Both the position numbers and the translations under genes were made by a program. Below are positions 47,738-56,250 of a DNA stretch of 64,000 bases, in pieces. The stretch is from Pseudomonas corrugata (lineage in GTDB: Bacteria > Pseudomonadota > Gammaproteobacteria > Pseudomonadales > Pseudomonadaceae): positions 124,001 to 188,000 of the forward strand of contig NZ_LHVK01000010.1 of assembly GCF_001269905.1 (NCBI RefSeq), given 5' to 3'. Each line of letters begins with the position of its first letter. Within the stretch, counting starts at the first letter, position 1. The notes beneath the pieces were generated by a model that searched no databases, was not told the DNA's origin, and saw nothing but the letters and a program-made list of their open reading frames with translations.

Positions 47738-49435
47738 TTAGAAAGCCCCTTGCGGAGCCGGCTTGTTCACTGTCAATCCACGGCTATGGAGCTGCTGATG
47801 ACATACTGGGTGCAATAGTACCCGGTTATCCAAGGTGTCTCCACCGCCCTGGGAGCGATGGATAATATGGTGGTCATGCCAACCACTGACCTTGGTGATC
47901 GGTTGTTTGCACAACGGGCAAAGACCACGTTGGCCTTGGAAGAGCCTGACGATCTGCTTCCGGTACTTCAGCTTCTTGAGCATCCGTTCCATCCGTAATT
48001 TTTCGCCCATTTCTTCCATGGAAGGATCGAAGGGATTGAACACCCCACTCACCTTCCTATGCCGCTCAATCGGTGTACTCGCTAACAGATACATAGGAGC
48101 TAGCGTTTTTGTCCCATCCTTCTTCAACACCGAGGTGGCGAATATCCAATTTCTCCCTTCATAAGCCCGAAAATAATTTCTTCTGACCCAATCCAACGAT
48201 TTGTTGGGATGTCGCCGTTTCGCCCAATGCCATAGGGCAGAGAAAATCGTACTGTCCATCCGGCTGTACGCCTTCTTGGCAACCACTGGCTGGTGATACT
48301 GCGCCCAGCCTCTGAGCAACGGATTTAGCAGTCGGATCAGATCCGCCTGTGTCGCCGTTTTGTGGGTGCTGATGACCTCCTTGACCTTGCTATAGAACGC
48401 TTTCACGTTTTTCTTGCTCGGCTTGATCAGGAGCTTCCCATCGTACTTGCGGAAATTCCATCCAAGAAAGTCAAAGCCTTGATCAATGTGGACGACATGG
48501 GTTTTTTCAGGCGACAGCTGCAGCCCTCTTACAGCGAGGAACCGCTCAACCCAAGGTTTAATCTCGTTTTCCAGCACCTCTTTCGAGCCTCCTGTAATCA
48601 CAAAATCGTCCGCATAACGCACCACATTGATCTTCAGCTTTTTGGCCTTTGTCACGCCCAGATGTTGCTTGAGCTGTGCCTCCAGTCCGTCCAGCACCAT
48701 GTTTGCCAAGGTGGGCGAAATAATCCCGCCCTGTGGTGTACCGGCTTCCGTTGCCTGTAGCTGGCCGTTATGAATCACACCAGCTTTCAACCATTTCTGA
48801 AGCACCGCCTTGTCCATTGGAACGTTGGCAATGAGCCAGTCGTGGTTGATGTTGTCAAAGCAGCCCTTGATGTCCGCTTCCAAAACCCATTGGGCCGAGA
48901 CCTTTTTGGATAGGCACACGAACAGCTGTCCCATCGCATCCGCCGTGCAACGTTCGATCCTAAAGCCGTAGCTATTTGGATCACCGGTGGTTTCTGCGAT
49001 AGGCGCCAGGGCAAGCAGATATAGCGCCTGCATTGCCCTGTCTGTCATGGTTGGGATGCCCAGAGGGCGTTCCTTTCCATTTGACTTCGGAATAAACACA
49101 CGCCGTAAAGGCCGTGGCTTATATCCGTGCCGCTTCAACCCATTCGCCGCTTTCCATTTGGCATCGGGTGTATCCCAGAGCACGCGGTCGACTCCCGCCG
49201 TGCGCTTGCCCTGGTTTTCAGTAACTCGTCGTACGGCCAGGTACCTAGCCGAACGAGAGCGGGTCAACATTCGTTGCAAGGCTTTCACTCTGCGCCAATT
49301 GTTTTCCCGACAAGCCTTCGCAATCCGCACCTGCATCACCCGGACATTCCGCTGAACGCGACACCAGTCGATGTCGTGCCATTGCTGCGGAGCACCGGAA
49401 GGCGCAGGCACGGCCGTATGGCTGTGTACTAGCAT
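47738..49435 (-). CDS. ltrA: Group II intron reverse transcriptase/maturase with HNH endonuclease
   Basis: Intron-encoded protein of 565 residues. The N-terminal reverse transcriptase has RPLGIPTMTDR, DIKGCFDNI, GTPQGGIISP and the active-site YADD; the maturase X domain (GIIM type) follows, and a C-terminal HNH domain carries CPLCKQP and HHIIHRSQGG. All catalytic motifs are intact, so the intron may be mobile. ATG follows GGAAGG. Confidence 0.95.
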   Translation of the reverse strand: MLVHSHTAVPAPSGAPQQWHDIDWCRVQRNVRVMQVRIAKACRENNWRRVKALQRMLTRSRSARYLAVRRVTENQGKRTAGVDRVLWDTPDAKWKAANGLKRHGYKPRPLRRVFIPKSNGKERPLGIPTMTDRAMQALYLLALAPIAETTGDPNSYGFRIERCTADAMGQLFVCLSKKVSAQWVLEADIKGCFDNINHDWLIANVPMDKAVLQKWLKAGVIHNGQLQATEAGTPQGGIISPTLANMVLDGLEAQLKQHLGVTKAKKLKINVVRYADDFVITGGSKEVLENEIKPWVERFLAVRGLQLSPEKTHVVHIDQGFDFLGWNFRKYDGKLLIKPSKKNVKAFYSKVKEVISTHKTATQADLIRLLNPLLRGWAQYHQPVVAKKAYSRMDSTIFSALWHWAKRRHPNKSLDWVRRNYFRAYEGRNWIFATSVLKKDGTKTLAPMYLLASTPIERHRKVSGVFNPFDPSMEEMGEKLRMERMLKKLKYRKQIVRLFQGQRGLCPLCKQPITKVSGWHDHHIIHRSQGGGDTLDNRVLLHPVCHQQLHSRGLTVNKPAPQGAF

Positions 49436-50508
49436 GCTGCCTTCCTCTCAATTTGCCTGAGCTGAAGACGTACGCATCCCCTGACGGGAATGGACGCTCC
49501 CGTCAGGGCTGGATAAATGTGAAATCCAAACCTCGGATTTCTAAGATTGTTGAGACAGGTTCACTCAGAGTTCATGCGACGAAAGACCACGCAGAAGTCT
49601 GCCCGGTTTCCCGTGAGGTAATGTTCCAACCCCTATCCGGTCCATTACAGTCCGGCTTTCGCTTTCTCTGCGATCCCATACCCGCACAGCCAACAGTTCA
49701 CCTTACGGATCCCCTGCCCTAAGGCAGCTGTACGGGCTTACCACGTTCCCCACCTGTCACACGATTGGTTTAGGGCCTACCTTTTCGCCGGTGACCTTGA
49801 TGACGACGTACCCCCAGCCTCTACAGAGGTATCCGATCACTTTGCCTTTTGGCTCAAGCCTGGTAGCAGTTTCGGCTTGTTTATAATTACGACGTTTATC
49901 AGCAGTTCACATATGTTGCCCATGCCAACCAGCCTGGCGCCTCAACCCGGTACTGCTCCGAGCATCTCTGCATTGCCTCGCAGCAAGTGCAGACCCGTTT
50001 GGGGGCTACGTTGTTGGAAAAGCTTCACACCTCATCGTTGCCAATGACGCATGTTTTCCTAGGCTATCGTTGGTCGTACAACGAGTCCGCTGCTAACTTG
50101 GAGTCAAGCTAGATGGACAATGACAGGCAGAGCTTTCGCTCGAGTCTTCAGATAGATGGGAGCAAGAACTGACATCGCAGCATGCCCTGAGAAGTGTTTC
50201 CTCCTGTTTCAAAAGGAGGAGAAAACCCCTGCGGGAATTTTCTCCCGCGCGGGTTGGGTCCTAAAAGGACCGAGGATTTAGTGGGCACTCCAGAGCCAGG
50301 TGAACTGGTTCTGTGGTCGAACTTCCGAGCGCTGATCGACCTTGGGCTACCACCGCCGCAGCGGCAAGTCCTTGAAGGTAATGGACTTCTGGGCCGGTTT
50401 TGTTTCTCGAGACTGGGTACCCGAGCTTTTTGGTTTTCTTATGAAAACCCTTCAAGATGACCAATACACCTTGAAGCTGAAGACACGCTACGCGTGTCGC
50501 ACAGAGGC

Positions 50509-50537
50509 GCTTATAGTAACGGCTTTTCGCCCGTCAG
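50509..50537 (-). promoter_or_regulatory. Promoter-like sequence abutting the intron 5' end
   Basis: On the minus strand CTGACG, a 16-nt spacer and TATAAG (50515-50510) resemble a sigma-70 promoter for the membrane-protein gene. The -10 box ends 8 nt before the intron's first base, so the predicted start of transcription falls at the intron boundary. Confidence 0.45.
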
Positions 50538-50578
50538 GCTGCCCAGACGTGCGCCATGAATATGTTCGAGAGCCTTTC

Positions 50579-52633
50579 ATGTCCTTATCCGCCCATGTTT
50601 CCAACGCCCCGGTAGCCCGAAAGGACGCCGGTGTCGACCCGTATGCCTGGCTGCAGGAACGCGACACAGACGCCGTGCTCGACTACCTCAAGGCCGAAAA
50701 CCGCTTCCAGGAAGATCAACTCGCCGACCAGGCCGAACTGCGCGAAACACTGTTTCAGGAAATCAAGGGCCGGATCCTCGAGACCGATCTGTCCCTGCCC
50801 TCGCCCTGGGGTCCTTACTTGTACTACACCCGCACCACGGCCGGTGACGAGTACCCTCGCCACTACCGCTGCCCGCGCCCGGCGGACGACAGCCTGACCG
50901 TGGACGAACACCATGAACAATTGCTGCTGGACCCGAACGCGCTGGCCAATGGCGGTTTCTTTTCCCTGGGTGCCTTCAGCATCAGCCCCGACCACCAGCG
51001 CCTGGCCTACAGCCTGGACACGACGGGCGACGAGACCTACACACTGTTCGTGAAAGAACTGTCCAACGACAAAGTCAGTGAACTGTCCTTCGAAAACTGC
51101 GACGGCAGCATGACGTGGGCCAACGACAGTCTCACGCTGTTTTTCGGCGAACTGGACGATACCCACCGCCCCCACAAACTCTGGCGCTATCGCCTTGATG
51201 GCACCGCCGCCGAAGAAGTGTTTCATGAACTGGACGGGCGTTTCTTCCTGCATTGCTACCGTTCGAGCTCCGAGCGGCAGTTGATCCTGTCTTTGGGCAG
51301 CAAGACCACCAGCGAAGTCTGGGTACTGGATGCCGCCCAACCCCAGCAGTCCTTCACCTGCCTGGCGCCACGGGTTGAAAATCACGAATATGACGTCGAT
51401 CACGGCCTGCTCGACGGCCAATGGACCTGGCTGATCCGCAGCAACCGCGACGGGATCAATTTCGCGCTGTACCAGGCCCCCGACACGGGCGCGGCGCCGA
51501 CCGAGGCCGACTGGCAAAACCTGATCCCCCACAGCGACACGGTAATGATCGATGGCCTGAGCCTGAATGCCGGCGCCATGACGCTGAGCCTGCGGGAGGG
51601 AGGCCTGCCGATCATCGAGGTTCATCCGCAGGACTTGCCGGCTTATCGCGTACAACTGCCGGATGCAGCCTACAGCCTCCATGTGCAGAACAGCCTGGAG
51701 TTCGCCAGCGAACACATCCGCCTGCGTTATGAAGCCCTGAACCGCCCGGCGCAGATCCGCCAGTTGGACCTGGCCAGTGGCGAACAGGTGGTCCTCAAGC
51801 AAACCCCGGTACTGGGTCCGTTCGATGCCGATGGCTACGTCAGCCAGCGACTTTGGGCTACGGCACCGGACGGCACGCAGGTGCCTATCAGCCTGGTGGC
51901 CAAGCGCGAGGCCCTCGGCCAACCGGTGCCGCTGTATCTGTATGGCTACGGCGCCTATGGCGAAAGCCTCGACCCATGGTTTTCCCATGCGCGACTGAGC
52001 CTGCTCGACCGCGGCGTCGCCTTTGCCATTGCCCACGTGCGAGGCGGCGGCGAGCTGGGGGAAGCCTGGTACCGCGCCGGCAAGCAGGAGCACAAACACA
52101 ACACCTTCAGCGACTTCATCGCTTGTGCCGAGCATCTGATCGGCAATGGCTTTACCACTGCCGGACAACTGGCGATCAGCGGCGGCAGTGCCGGTGGCCT
52201 GCTGATCGGCGCGGTCCTCAATCAACGCCCGGAGCTGTTCAAGGTCGCGATAGCCGAAGTTCCGTTCGTCGATGTGCTCAATACCATGCTCGACCCGGAC
52301 CTGCCATTGACCGTCACCGAATATGACGAATGGGGCAATCCGGAGGAGCCGGACGTTTATGATCGGATCAGGGCCTACGCGCCGTACGAAAACGTCCGCG
52401 CCCAGGCGTACCCGGCGCTATTGGTGATCGCCGGCTACAACGACAGCCGTGTGCAGTATTGGGAAGCGGCCAAGTGGGTCGCGAAATTGCGCGCCACCAA
52501 GACCGATGACAACCCGTTGCTGCTCAAGACCGAACTGGGTGCCGGCCACGGCGGAATGAGCGGTCGCTATCAGGGGTTGCGTGACGTAGCACTCGAATAC
52601 GCATTTGTGTTGAAGATTTTGGGCAAGGCTTGA
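50579..52633 (+). CDS. ptrB: Oligopeptidase B (S9 prolyl oligopeptidase family)
   Basis: Cytoplasmic serine peptidase cleaving short peptides after Arg/Lys; 684 residues (E. coli 686). An N-terminal seven-bladed propeller domain is followed by the catalytic alpha/beta-hydrolase domain with Ser537 (GGSAGG), Asp622 (GYNDSRV) and His657 (GAGHGG). The frame runs upstream into intron sequence; ATG 50579 is the conserved start. Divergent from the gene whose leader carries the group II intron, 76 bp from the intron end. Confidence 0.94.
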   Translation: MSLSAHVSNAPVARKDAGVDPYAWLQERDTDAVLDYLKAENRFQEDQLADQAELRETLFQEIKGRILETDLSLPSPWGPYLYYTRTTAGDEYPRHYRCPRPADDSLTVDEHHEQLLLDPNALANGGFFSLGAFSISPDHQRLAYSLDTTGDETYTLFVKELSNDKVSELSFENCDGSMTWANDSLTLFFGELDDTHRPHKLWRYRLDGTAAEEVFHELDGRFFLHCYRSSSERQLILSLGSKTTSEVWVLDAAQPQQSFTCLAPRVENHEYDVDHGLLDGQWTWLIRSNRDGINFALYQAPDTGAAPTEADWQNLIPHSDTVMIDGLSLNAGAMTLSLREGGLPIIEVHPQDLPAYRVQLPDAAYSLHVQNSLEFASEHIRLRYEALNRPAQIRQLDLASGEQVVLKQTPVLGPFDADGYVSQRLWATAPDGTQVPISLVAKREALGQPVPLYLYGYGAYGESLDPWFSHARLSLLDRGVAFAIAHVRGGGELGEAWYRAGKQEHKHNTFSDFIACAEHLIGNGFTTAGQLAISGGSAGGLLIGAVLNQRPELFKVAIAEVPFVDVLNTMLDPDLPLTVTEYDEWGNPEEPDVYDRIRAYAPYENVRAQAYPALLVIAGYNDSRVQYWEAAKWVAKLRATKTDDNPLLLKTELGAGHGGMSGRYQGLRDVALEYAFVLKILGKA

Positions 52634-52697
52634 GGAACTCTGCTTGAGGGCCGGGTCTTAGCTCCATGAGCTGGGCCCAGCCTTGGCACAATTCAGA

Positions 52698-52724
52698 ACT
52701 GTGGGAGCCTGCTCGCTCCCACAG
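52698..52724. repeat. Single REP hairpin
   Basis: CTGTGGGAGC and GCTCCCACAG form a short hairpin with almost no spacer, after ptrB. Confidence 0.7.
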
Positions 52725-52769
52725 GGATCATCCCACTCTTGCAAAGAACACCAAAAAAGACCGTAAGCC

Positions 52770-53243
52770 ATGCCAGAACCGACCTTACTGAACAATGAAA
52801 TCCGCGACTGGCTGATGGACTGCGGCCTGTTCGATCAATTGCTGCCTGTCGACTTCGCCGCCGCGTCGGGCTACTTCAGCATCAGCGCCATCGCCCAGGG
52901 TGAAGCGATTTTCCGTGAGGGCGATGCCGGCAGCTTCATGTGCATCATCCACACTGGCCAGGTGGCCGTGCAAAAGACTGGTCCCGACGGGCAACCGGTG
53001 ACCATCGCCACCCTGCGCAGTGGCAGGGCGTTCGGTGAAATGGCCGTGCTGGATGGCGAACGGCGTTCGGCCAGTTGCATCGCCGCCAGTAATTGCCAAC
53101 TGCTGAACCTGGGCAAGGACTCCCTGGAAAAAATGCTCAACGATGCCCCCAAGGTCGCCGCGAAAATCATCCGCGCCCTCGCCGTCTCCCTCTCCAAGCG
53201 CCTGCGCATGGCCGATGGGCAGTTGTTGTCGCAGCAGGTCTAG
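52770..53243 (+). CDS. Stand-alone cyclic-nucleotide-binding domain protein
   Basis: A 157-residue protein consisting almost entirely of a CNB/Crp-type beta-barrel (IFREGDAGSFMCIIHTGQVAV, then GRAFGEMAVLDGERRSASC, which corresponds to the phosphate-binding cassette), with a C-terminal helix but no helix-turn-helix. It may sense cAMP or c-di-GMP and act through protein contacts; ligand and partner unknown. Confidence 0.88.
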   Translation: MPEPTLLNNEIRDWLMDCGLFDQLLPVDFAAASGYFSISAIAQGEAIFREGDAGSFMCIIHTGQVAVQKTGPDGQPVTIATLRSGRAFGEMAVLDGERRSASCIAASNCQLLNLGKDSLEKMLNDAPKVAAKIIRALAVSLSKRLRMADGQLLSQQV

Positions 53244-53287
53244 CGGCACATCTCCCCTGTGGGAGCGGCATCCAAACCGAATGAAGT

Positions 53288-53575
53288 TCAGCCCCCCGGC
53301 GACTTGGCCTTGGGCGGCTTCACCTCCATCCCCGGTAGCGGTTGATCCGGCGGCGGCCTGGGTATCTCGATCGGTGGCAGCAAGGGTGGCCCGTCATTGC
53401 CGGAACCAGCCTTGGGCACGCTGCTGGGTGCGACCGGTGGGTAGGGCATCGGAGTGGGGGTACCGGGCGAACCAGGAATGCTGGGTGGGCTGACCGGAAT
53501 CGTCGGCTGCTGGGCCTGTGCACAACTTATTGAGAGCACCGCCAGGGCAATGGCCGTTAGAATGATGCACTTCAT
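53288..53575 (-). CDS. Small secreted proline-rich protein
   Basis: A 95-residue protein with a signal peptide (MKCIILTAIALAVLSISCAQA) and a mature part that is about one third proline (repeated SPPSIPGSPGTPTP-like runs), so it is expected to be disordered. The Cys in the signal region does not fit a strict lipobox. GGAG supports ATG 53575. No family recognised. Divergent from the spermidine synthase-like gene. Confidence 0.7.
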   Translation of the reverse strand: MKCIILTAIALAVLSISCAQAQQPTIPVSPPSIPGSPGTPTPMPYPPVAPSSVPKAGSGNDGPPLLPPIEIPRPPPDQPLPGMEVKPPKAKSPGG

Positions 53576-53649
53576 CAGTGGCTCCGTGGCTACTGTCACC
53601 TTCAGGCTAGACCCTACCGCACCGGCCCGCCCTCCCTCATGAGATTTCC

Positions 53650-54336
53650 ATGAAACGTTTCGTTCTGCTCGACACCACTCCCATCCCCGACAATGGCGGT
53701 GCCCTGTGCCTGTTCGAGTACGGCGAAGACTTCGTCATCAAGATACAGGGCGGTGACGGCGGCCAGCTGATGAACACCCGCATGCACGGCTCCGAGGATG
53801 CCTTGGCGCAGATTCCCTGCCGCAAGGTCGCCGGGCGTCCGGACTCACGCGTGCTGATCGGCGGCCTCGGCATGGGATTCACCCTCGCCTCGGCCCTCAA
53901 GCATCTGGGCAAGAACGCCGAAGTCGTGGTGGCCGAGTTGGTACCCGGCGTGGTGGAGTGGAATCGCGGCCCCTTGGGCGAAAAGGCCGGGCGACCGCTG
54001 GAGGACCCACGCACGGTGATCCGCCTGGAAGATGTAGCCAAAGTGCTGCAAGCTGAGCCCCAGGGTTTCGACGCGATCATGCTCGATGTCGATAACGGCC
54101 CCGAAGGCCTGACCCAGAAAGCCAACAGTTGGTTGTATTCGGCCGGCGGCCTGGCCGCCTGCGCGAAGGCCCTGCGTCCCAAGGGTGTGCTGGCGGTCTG
54201 GTCGGCCAGTGCTGACCGGCAGTTTTCCGACAAGCTTAAAAAGGCCGGCTTCAAGGCCGAAGAGGTGCAGGTGTTCGCCCATGGCAACAAAGGCACCCGC
54301 CACACCATCTGGATTGCCGAGAAACTCAAGGGCTGA
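53650..54336 (+). CDS. Spermidine synthase-like protein (Rossmann methyltransferase fold)
   Basis: A 228-residue protein with the SAM/dcSAM-binding GGLGMGFTLASAL motif (about residues 74-86), acidic residues after strand 2 (VVAELVPGV) and IMLDVDNGPEG after strand 4. The N-terminal tetramerisation region of true spermidine synthases is short. Annotated in Pseudomonas as spermidine synthase; activity uncertain. Confidence 0.82.
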   Translation: MKRFVLLDTTPIPDNGGALCLFEYGEDFVIKIQGGDGGQLMNTRMHGSEDALAQIPCRKVAGRPDSRVLIGGLGMGFTLASALKHLGKNAEVVVAELVPGVVEWNRGPLGEKAGRPLEDPRTVIRLEDVAKVLQAEPQGFDAIMLDVDNGPEGLTQKANSWLYSAGGLAACAKALRPKGVLAVWSASADRQFSDKLKKAGFKAEEVQVFAHGNKGTRHTIWIAEKLKG

Positions 54337-54384
54337 GCTAAACTTCGTTCAACCGTCATCAGTCTTATCTACAAAGGTGAACCC

Positions 54385-54759
54385 ATGAGTTCGTCAACAC
54401 CTCCTTCCAATACCGCGAAGCTGGATCGCATCCTCGCTGACGCCCAGCGCGACCGGGAAATGGGTTACCGCGACAAAGCCCTGAAAATGTACTCCCACGT
54501 CTGTGGCCGCTGCGCCCGTGAGTTCTCCGGCAAGCGCCTGAGCGAACTGACCGTTCACCACCGCGACCACAACCATGACAACAACCCGCAGGACGGTTCC
54601 AACTGGGAACTGCTGTGCCTGTACTGCCACGACAACGAGCACTCTCGCTACACCGACCAGCAGTACTTCGGCGACGGCTCCCTGAGCACCCCGAAAATCG
54701 CCAAGGCGACTCACAACCCGTTTGCGGCGCTGGCCGGGCTGATGAAGAAAGACGAGTAA
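54385..54759 (+). CDS. yajD: YajD-family HNH nuclease-like protein
   Basis: A 124-residue protein with a zinc ribbon CGRCAREF and HHRDHNHDNN...CLYCHDNEH forming an HNH core. Family function unknown, probably nucleic-acid related. Typical length (E. coli 115). Starts 48 nt after the spermidine synthase-like gene. Confidence 0.88.
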   Translation: MSSSTPPSNTAKLDRILADAQRDREMGYRDKALKMYSHVCGRCAREFSGKRLSELTVHHRDHNHDNNPQDGSNWELLCLYCHDNEHSRYTDQQYFGDGSLSTPKIAKATHNPFAALAGLMKKDE

Positions 54760-54790
54760 CCGGCAAGGTACCGAGCGCCTGTCAGGCCCT

Positions 54791-54857
54791 CATCGCGAGC
54801 AGGCTCGCTCCCACATTGGAATGCGGTTTCCTGTGGGAGCGAGCCTGCTCGCGATGG
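54791..54857. repeat. REP pair in reverse arrangement
   Basis: CATCGCGAGCAGGCTCGCTC and its inverse separated by a 17-nt spacer, between yajD and the RNA methyltransferase gene. Confidence 0.9.
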
Positions 54858-54885
54858 CGATGCTACCTTCACCACCCATATTGAA

Positions 54886-54915
54886 ACTGACCCCCTCCCC
54901 CATTCCCCGTATAAT
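54886..54915 (+). promoter_or_regulatory. Predicted promoter of the RNA methyltransferase gene
   Basis: Perfect -10 TATAAT at 54910-54915 with a weak -35 (CTGACC) 17 nt upstream, 29 nt before the GTG start. Confidence 0.5.
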
Positions 54916-54943
54916 CGCGCCTTTTCCCAAAGGCACCCCGCCC

Positions 54944-55414
54944 GTGGCCAACAAACGCTACAGCTGCATCGGTCTGTTCAACCCAAAATCACCGGAAAAC
55001 GTCGGTTCGGTCATGCGTGCCGCCGGTTGCTACGGCGTGGCGTCGGTGTTTTATACCGGCAAGCGCTATGAGCGGGCCGCCGACTTCGTCACCGACACCA
55101 AGAAAGTCCACTACGACATTCCGTTGATCGGCATCGACGACCTGAAGAAGATCCTGCCCCTGGGCTGTGTGCCAGTGGCCGTGGAGCTGGTGGAGGGTGC
55201 CCGCCCCCTGCCCGAATACACCCACCCGGATCGGGCACTGTATATCTTCGGCCCCGAAGACGGCTCGCTGGACAAGGACATCCGGGACTGGTGCGAAGAC
55301 GTGGTGTACATCCCCACCACCGGCTGCATGAACCTGGCAGCTACCGTCAACGTCGTGCTGTACGACCGCATGGCCAAAGGCAACAACACCCGCTCGGGGC
55401 CACAATTCCGCTGA
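54944..55414 (+). CDS. TrmH/SpoU-family RNA methyltransferase
   Basis: A 156-residue SPOUT-class methyltransferase comprising the catalytic domain only. Motif 1 NPKSPENVGSVMRAAGCYG, motif 2 YIFGPEDGSL and motif 3 IPTTGCMNLAATVNVVLYD form the knotted SAM site. The target nucleotide is unknown (tRNA or rRNA 2'-O). GTG 54944 is the conserved start, downstream of a TATAAT box; the longer frame enters a REP element. Confidence 0.88.
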   Translation: MANKRYSCIGLFNPKSPENVGSVMRAAGCYGVASVFYTGKRYERAADFVTDTKKVHYDIPLIGIDDLKKILPLGCVPVAVELVEGARPLPEYTHPDRALYIFGPEDGSLDKDIRDWCEDVVYIPTTGCMNLAATVNVVLYDRMAKGNNTRSGPQFR

Positions 55415-55491
55415 CCGGTGGGAAATTCCATGGAACGACGGATTCCCTCGGGCAGTCAGTTTTATACCAATTCCCACACTGGAGACAGACC

Positions 55492-55869
55492 ATGAGCGAT
55501 AACAATCCGTTCGAGCCAATCGAGAGCACGCCGTTCCAATCCCGCCCAGCGCAAAACGTCCACGGTTGGGAACGCGCCGGCTCCCTGGCGGGCGGCGTGC
55601 TGATGATGGGCAAGGGCTTGCGTCGTGGCGGCATTATCGGTCTGGCTCAACTGGCAATCGGCGGCATGGCGCTGGCGCGGGGCATCACCGGGCATTGCTC
55701 GGCCAAGACGCTGCTGGAGAAGAGCCGCCAGAACCTGAGCGACGCCCGTGTCCGGATCGAGCAGGTCGGCGATGAACTGAGCCGCATGAAGGCCAACGCC
55801 GAGGCGGCAACCGGCACGGCTACGGTGACCGGGAATGATTCGTTGGATTCACCGAAGACCGGGCTTTGA
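55492..55869 (+). CDS. Small DUF2892-like membrane protein
   Basis: A 125-residue protein with a glycine-rich pair of hydrophobic segments (about residues 29-66, GSLAGGVLMMGKGLRRGG and LAQLAIGGMALARGITGHC) typical of DUF2892/YgaP-type membrane hairpins, then a charged helical tail. GGAG supports ATG 55492. Function unknown. Confidence 0.8.
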   Translation: MSDNNPFEPIESTPFQSRPAQNVHGWERAGSLAGGVLMMGKGLRRGGIIGLAQLAIGGMALARGITGHCSAKTLLEKSRQNLSDARVRIEQVGDELSRMKANAEAATGTATVTGNDSLDSPKTGL

Positions 55870-55891
55870 ACTTGTAGCGCAGCTAAAGGCC

Positions 55892-56250
55892 AATCGCGGG
55901 CAAGCCTTGCTCCCACAGGAACCCCGCTGCCTGTGGGAGCAAGGCTTGCCCTGATGCCAGTCAGGCAAGAATCAGACAGTGCAAAACCTGTGGGAGCAAA
56001 GCTTGCCCTGATGCCAGTCAGGCAAGGATCAGACAGTGCAAAACCTGTGGGAGCAAAGCTTGCCCTGATGCCAGTCAGGCAAGGATCAGACAGTGCAAAA
56101 CCTGTGGGAGCAAAGCTTGCCCTGATGCCAGTCAGGCAAGGATCAGACAGTGCAAAACCTGTGGGAGCAAAGCTTGCCCTGATGCCAGTCAGGCAAGGAT
56201 CAGACAGTGCAAAACCTGTGGGAGCAAAGCTTGCTCGCGATGGCGGTATT
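55892..56250. repeat. REP pair followed by a 57-bp tandem repeat array
   Basis: A reverse-arranged REP pair starting at 55892 runs into five full 57-bp units (55930-55986, 55987-56043, 56044-56100, 56101-56157, 56158-56214) and a sixth partial unit that ends in a normal REP (GCTTGCTCGCGATGG). Units 2-5 appear identical; unit 1 differs at about two positions. Each unit contains GTGGGAGCAAAGCTTGC plus a 37-nt tail matching the flank of the element at 5773. The array fills the 379-bp gap before 56249; no gene is called in it. Confidence 0.95.

Larger units (their letters stand above)
47657..50502 (-). mobile_element. Complete group II intron
   Basis: A 2846-nt intron on the minus strand. The 5' end starts GTGCGACACG (50502 downward) and the 3' end is CCTACCCGAC (47657). 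A 34-nt domain V (47698-47731) and a full maturase gene are present. The exon sequence GCCTCT just upstream (50508-50503) pairs with AGAGGC (49822-49817) in a predicted loop, as expected for IBS1-EBS1; this fixes the 5' boundary. About 1070 nt upstream of the maturase hold domains I-III and no other gene. Confidence 0.85.

Noticed and set aside
55930..56234. CRISPR array
   Set aside because: The repeats are directly adjacent with no unique spacers and there are no cas genes; it is a tandem repeat.
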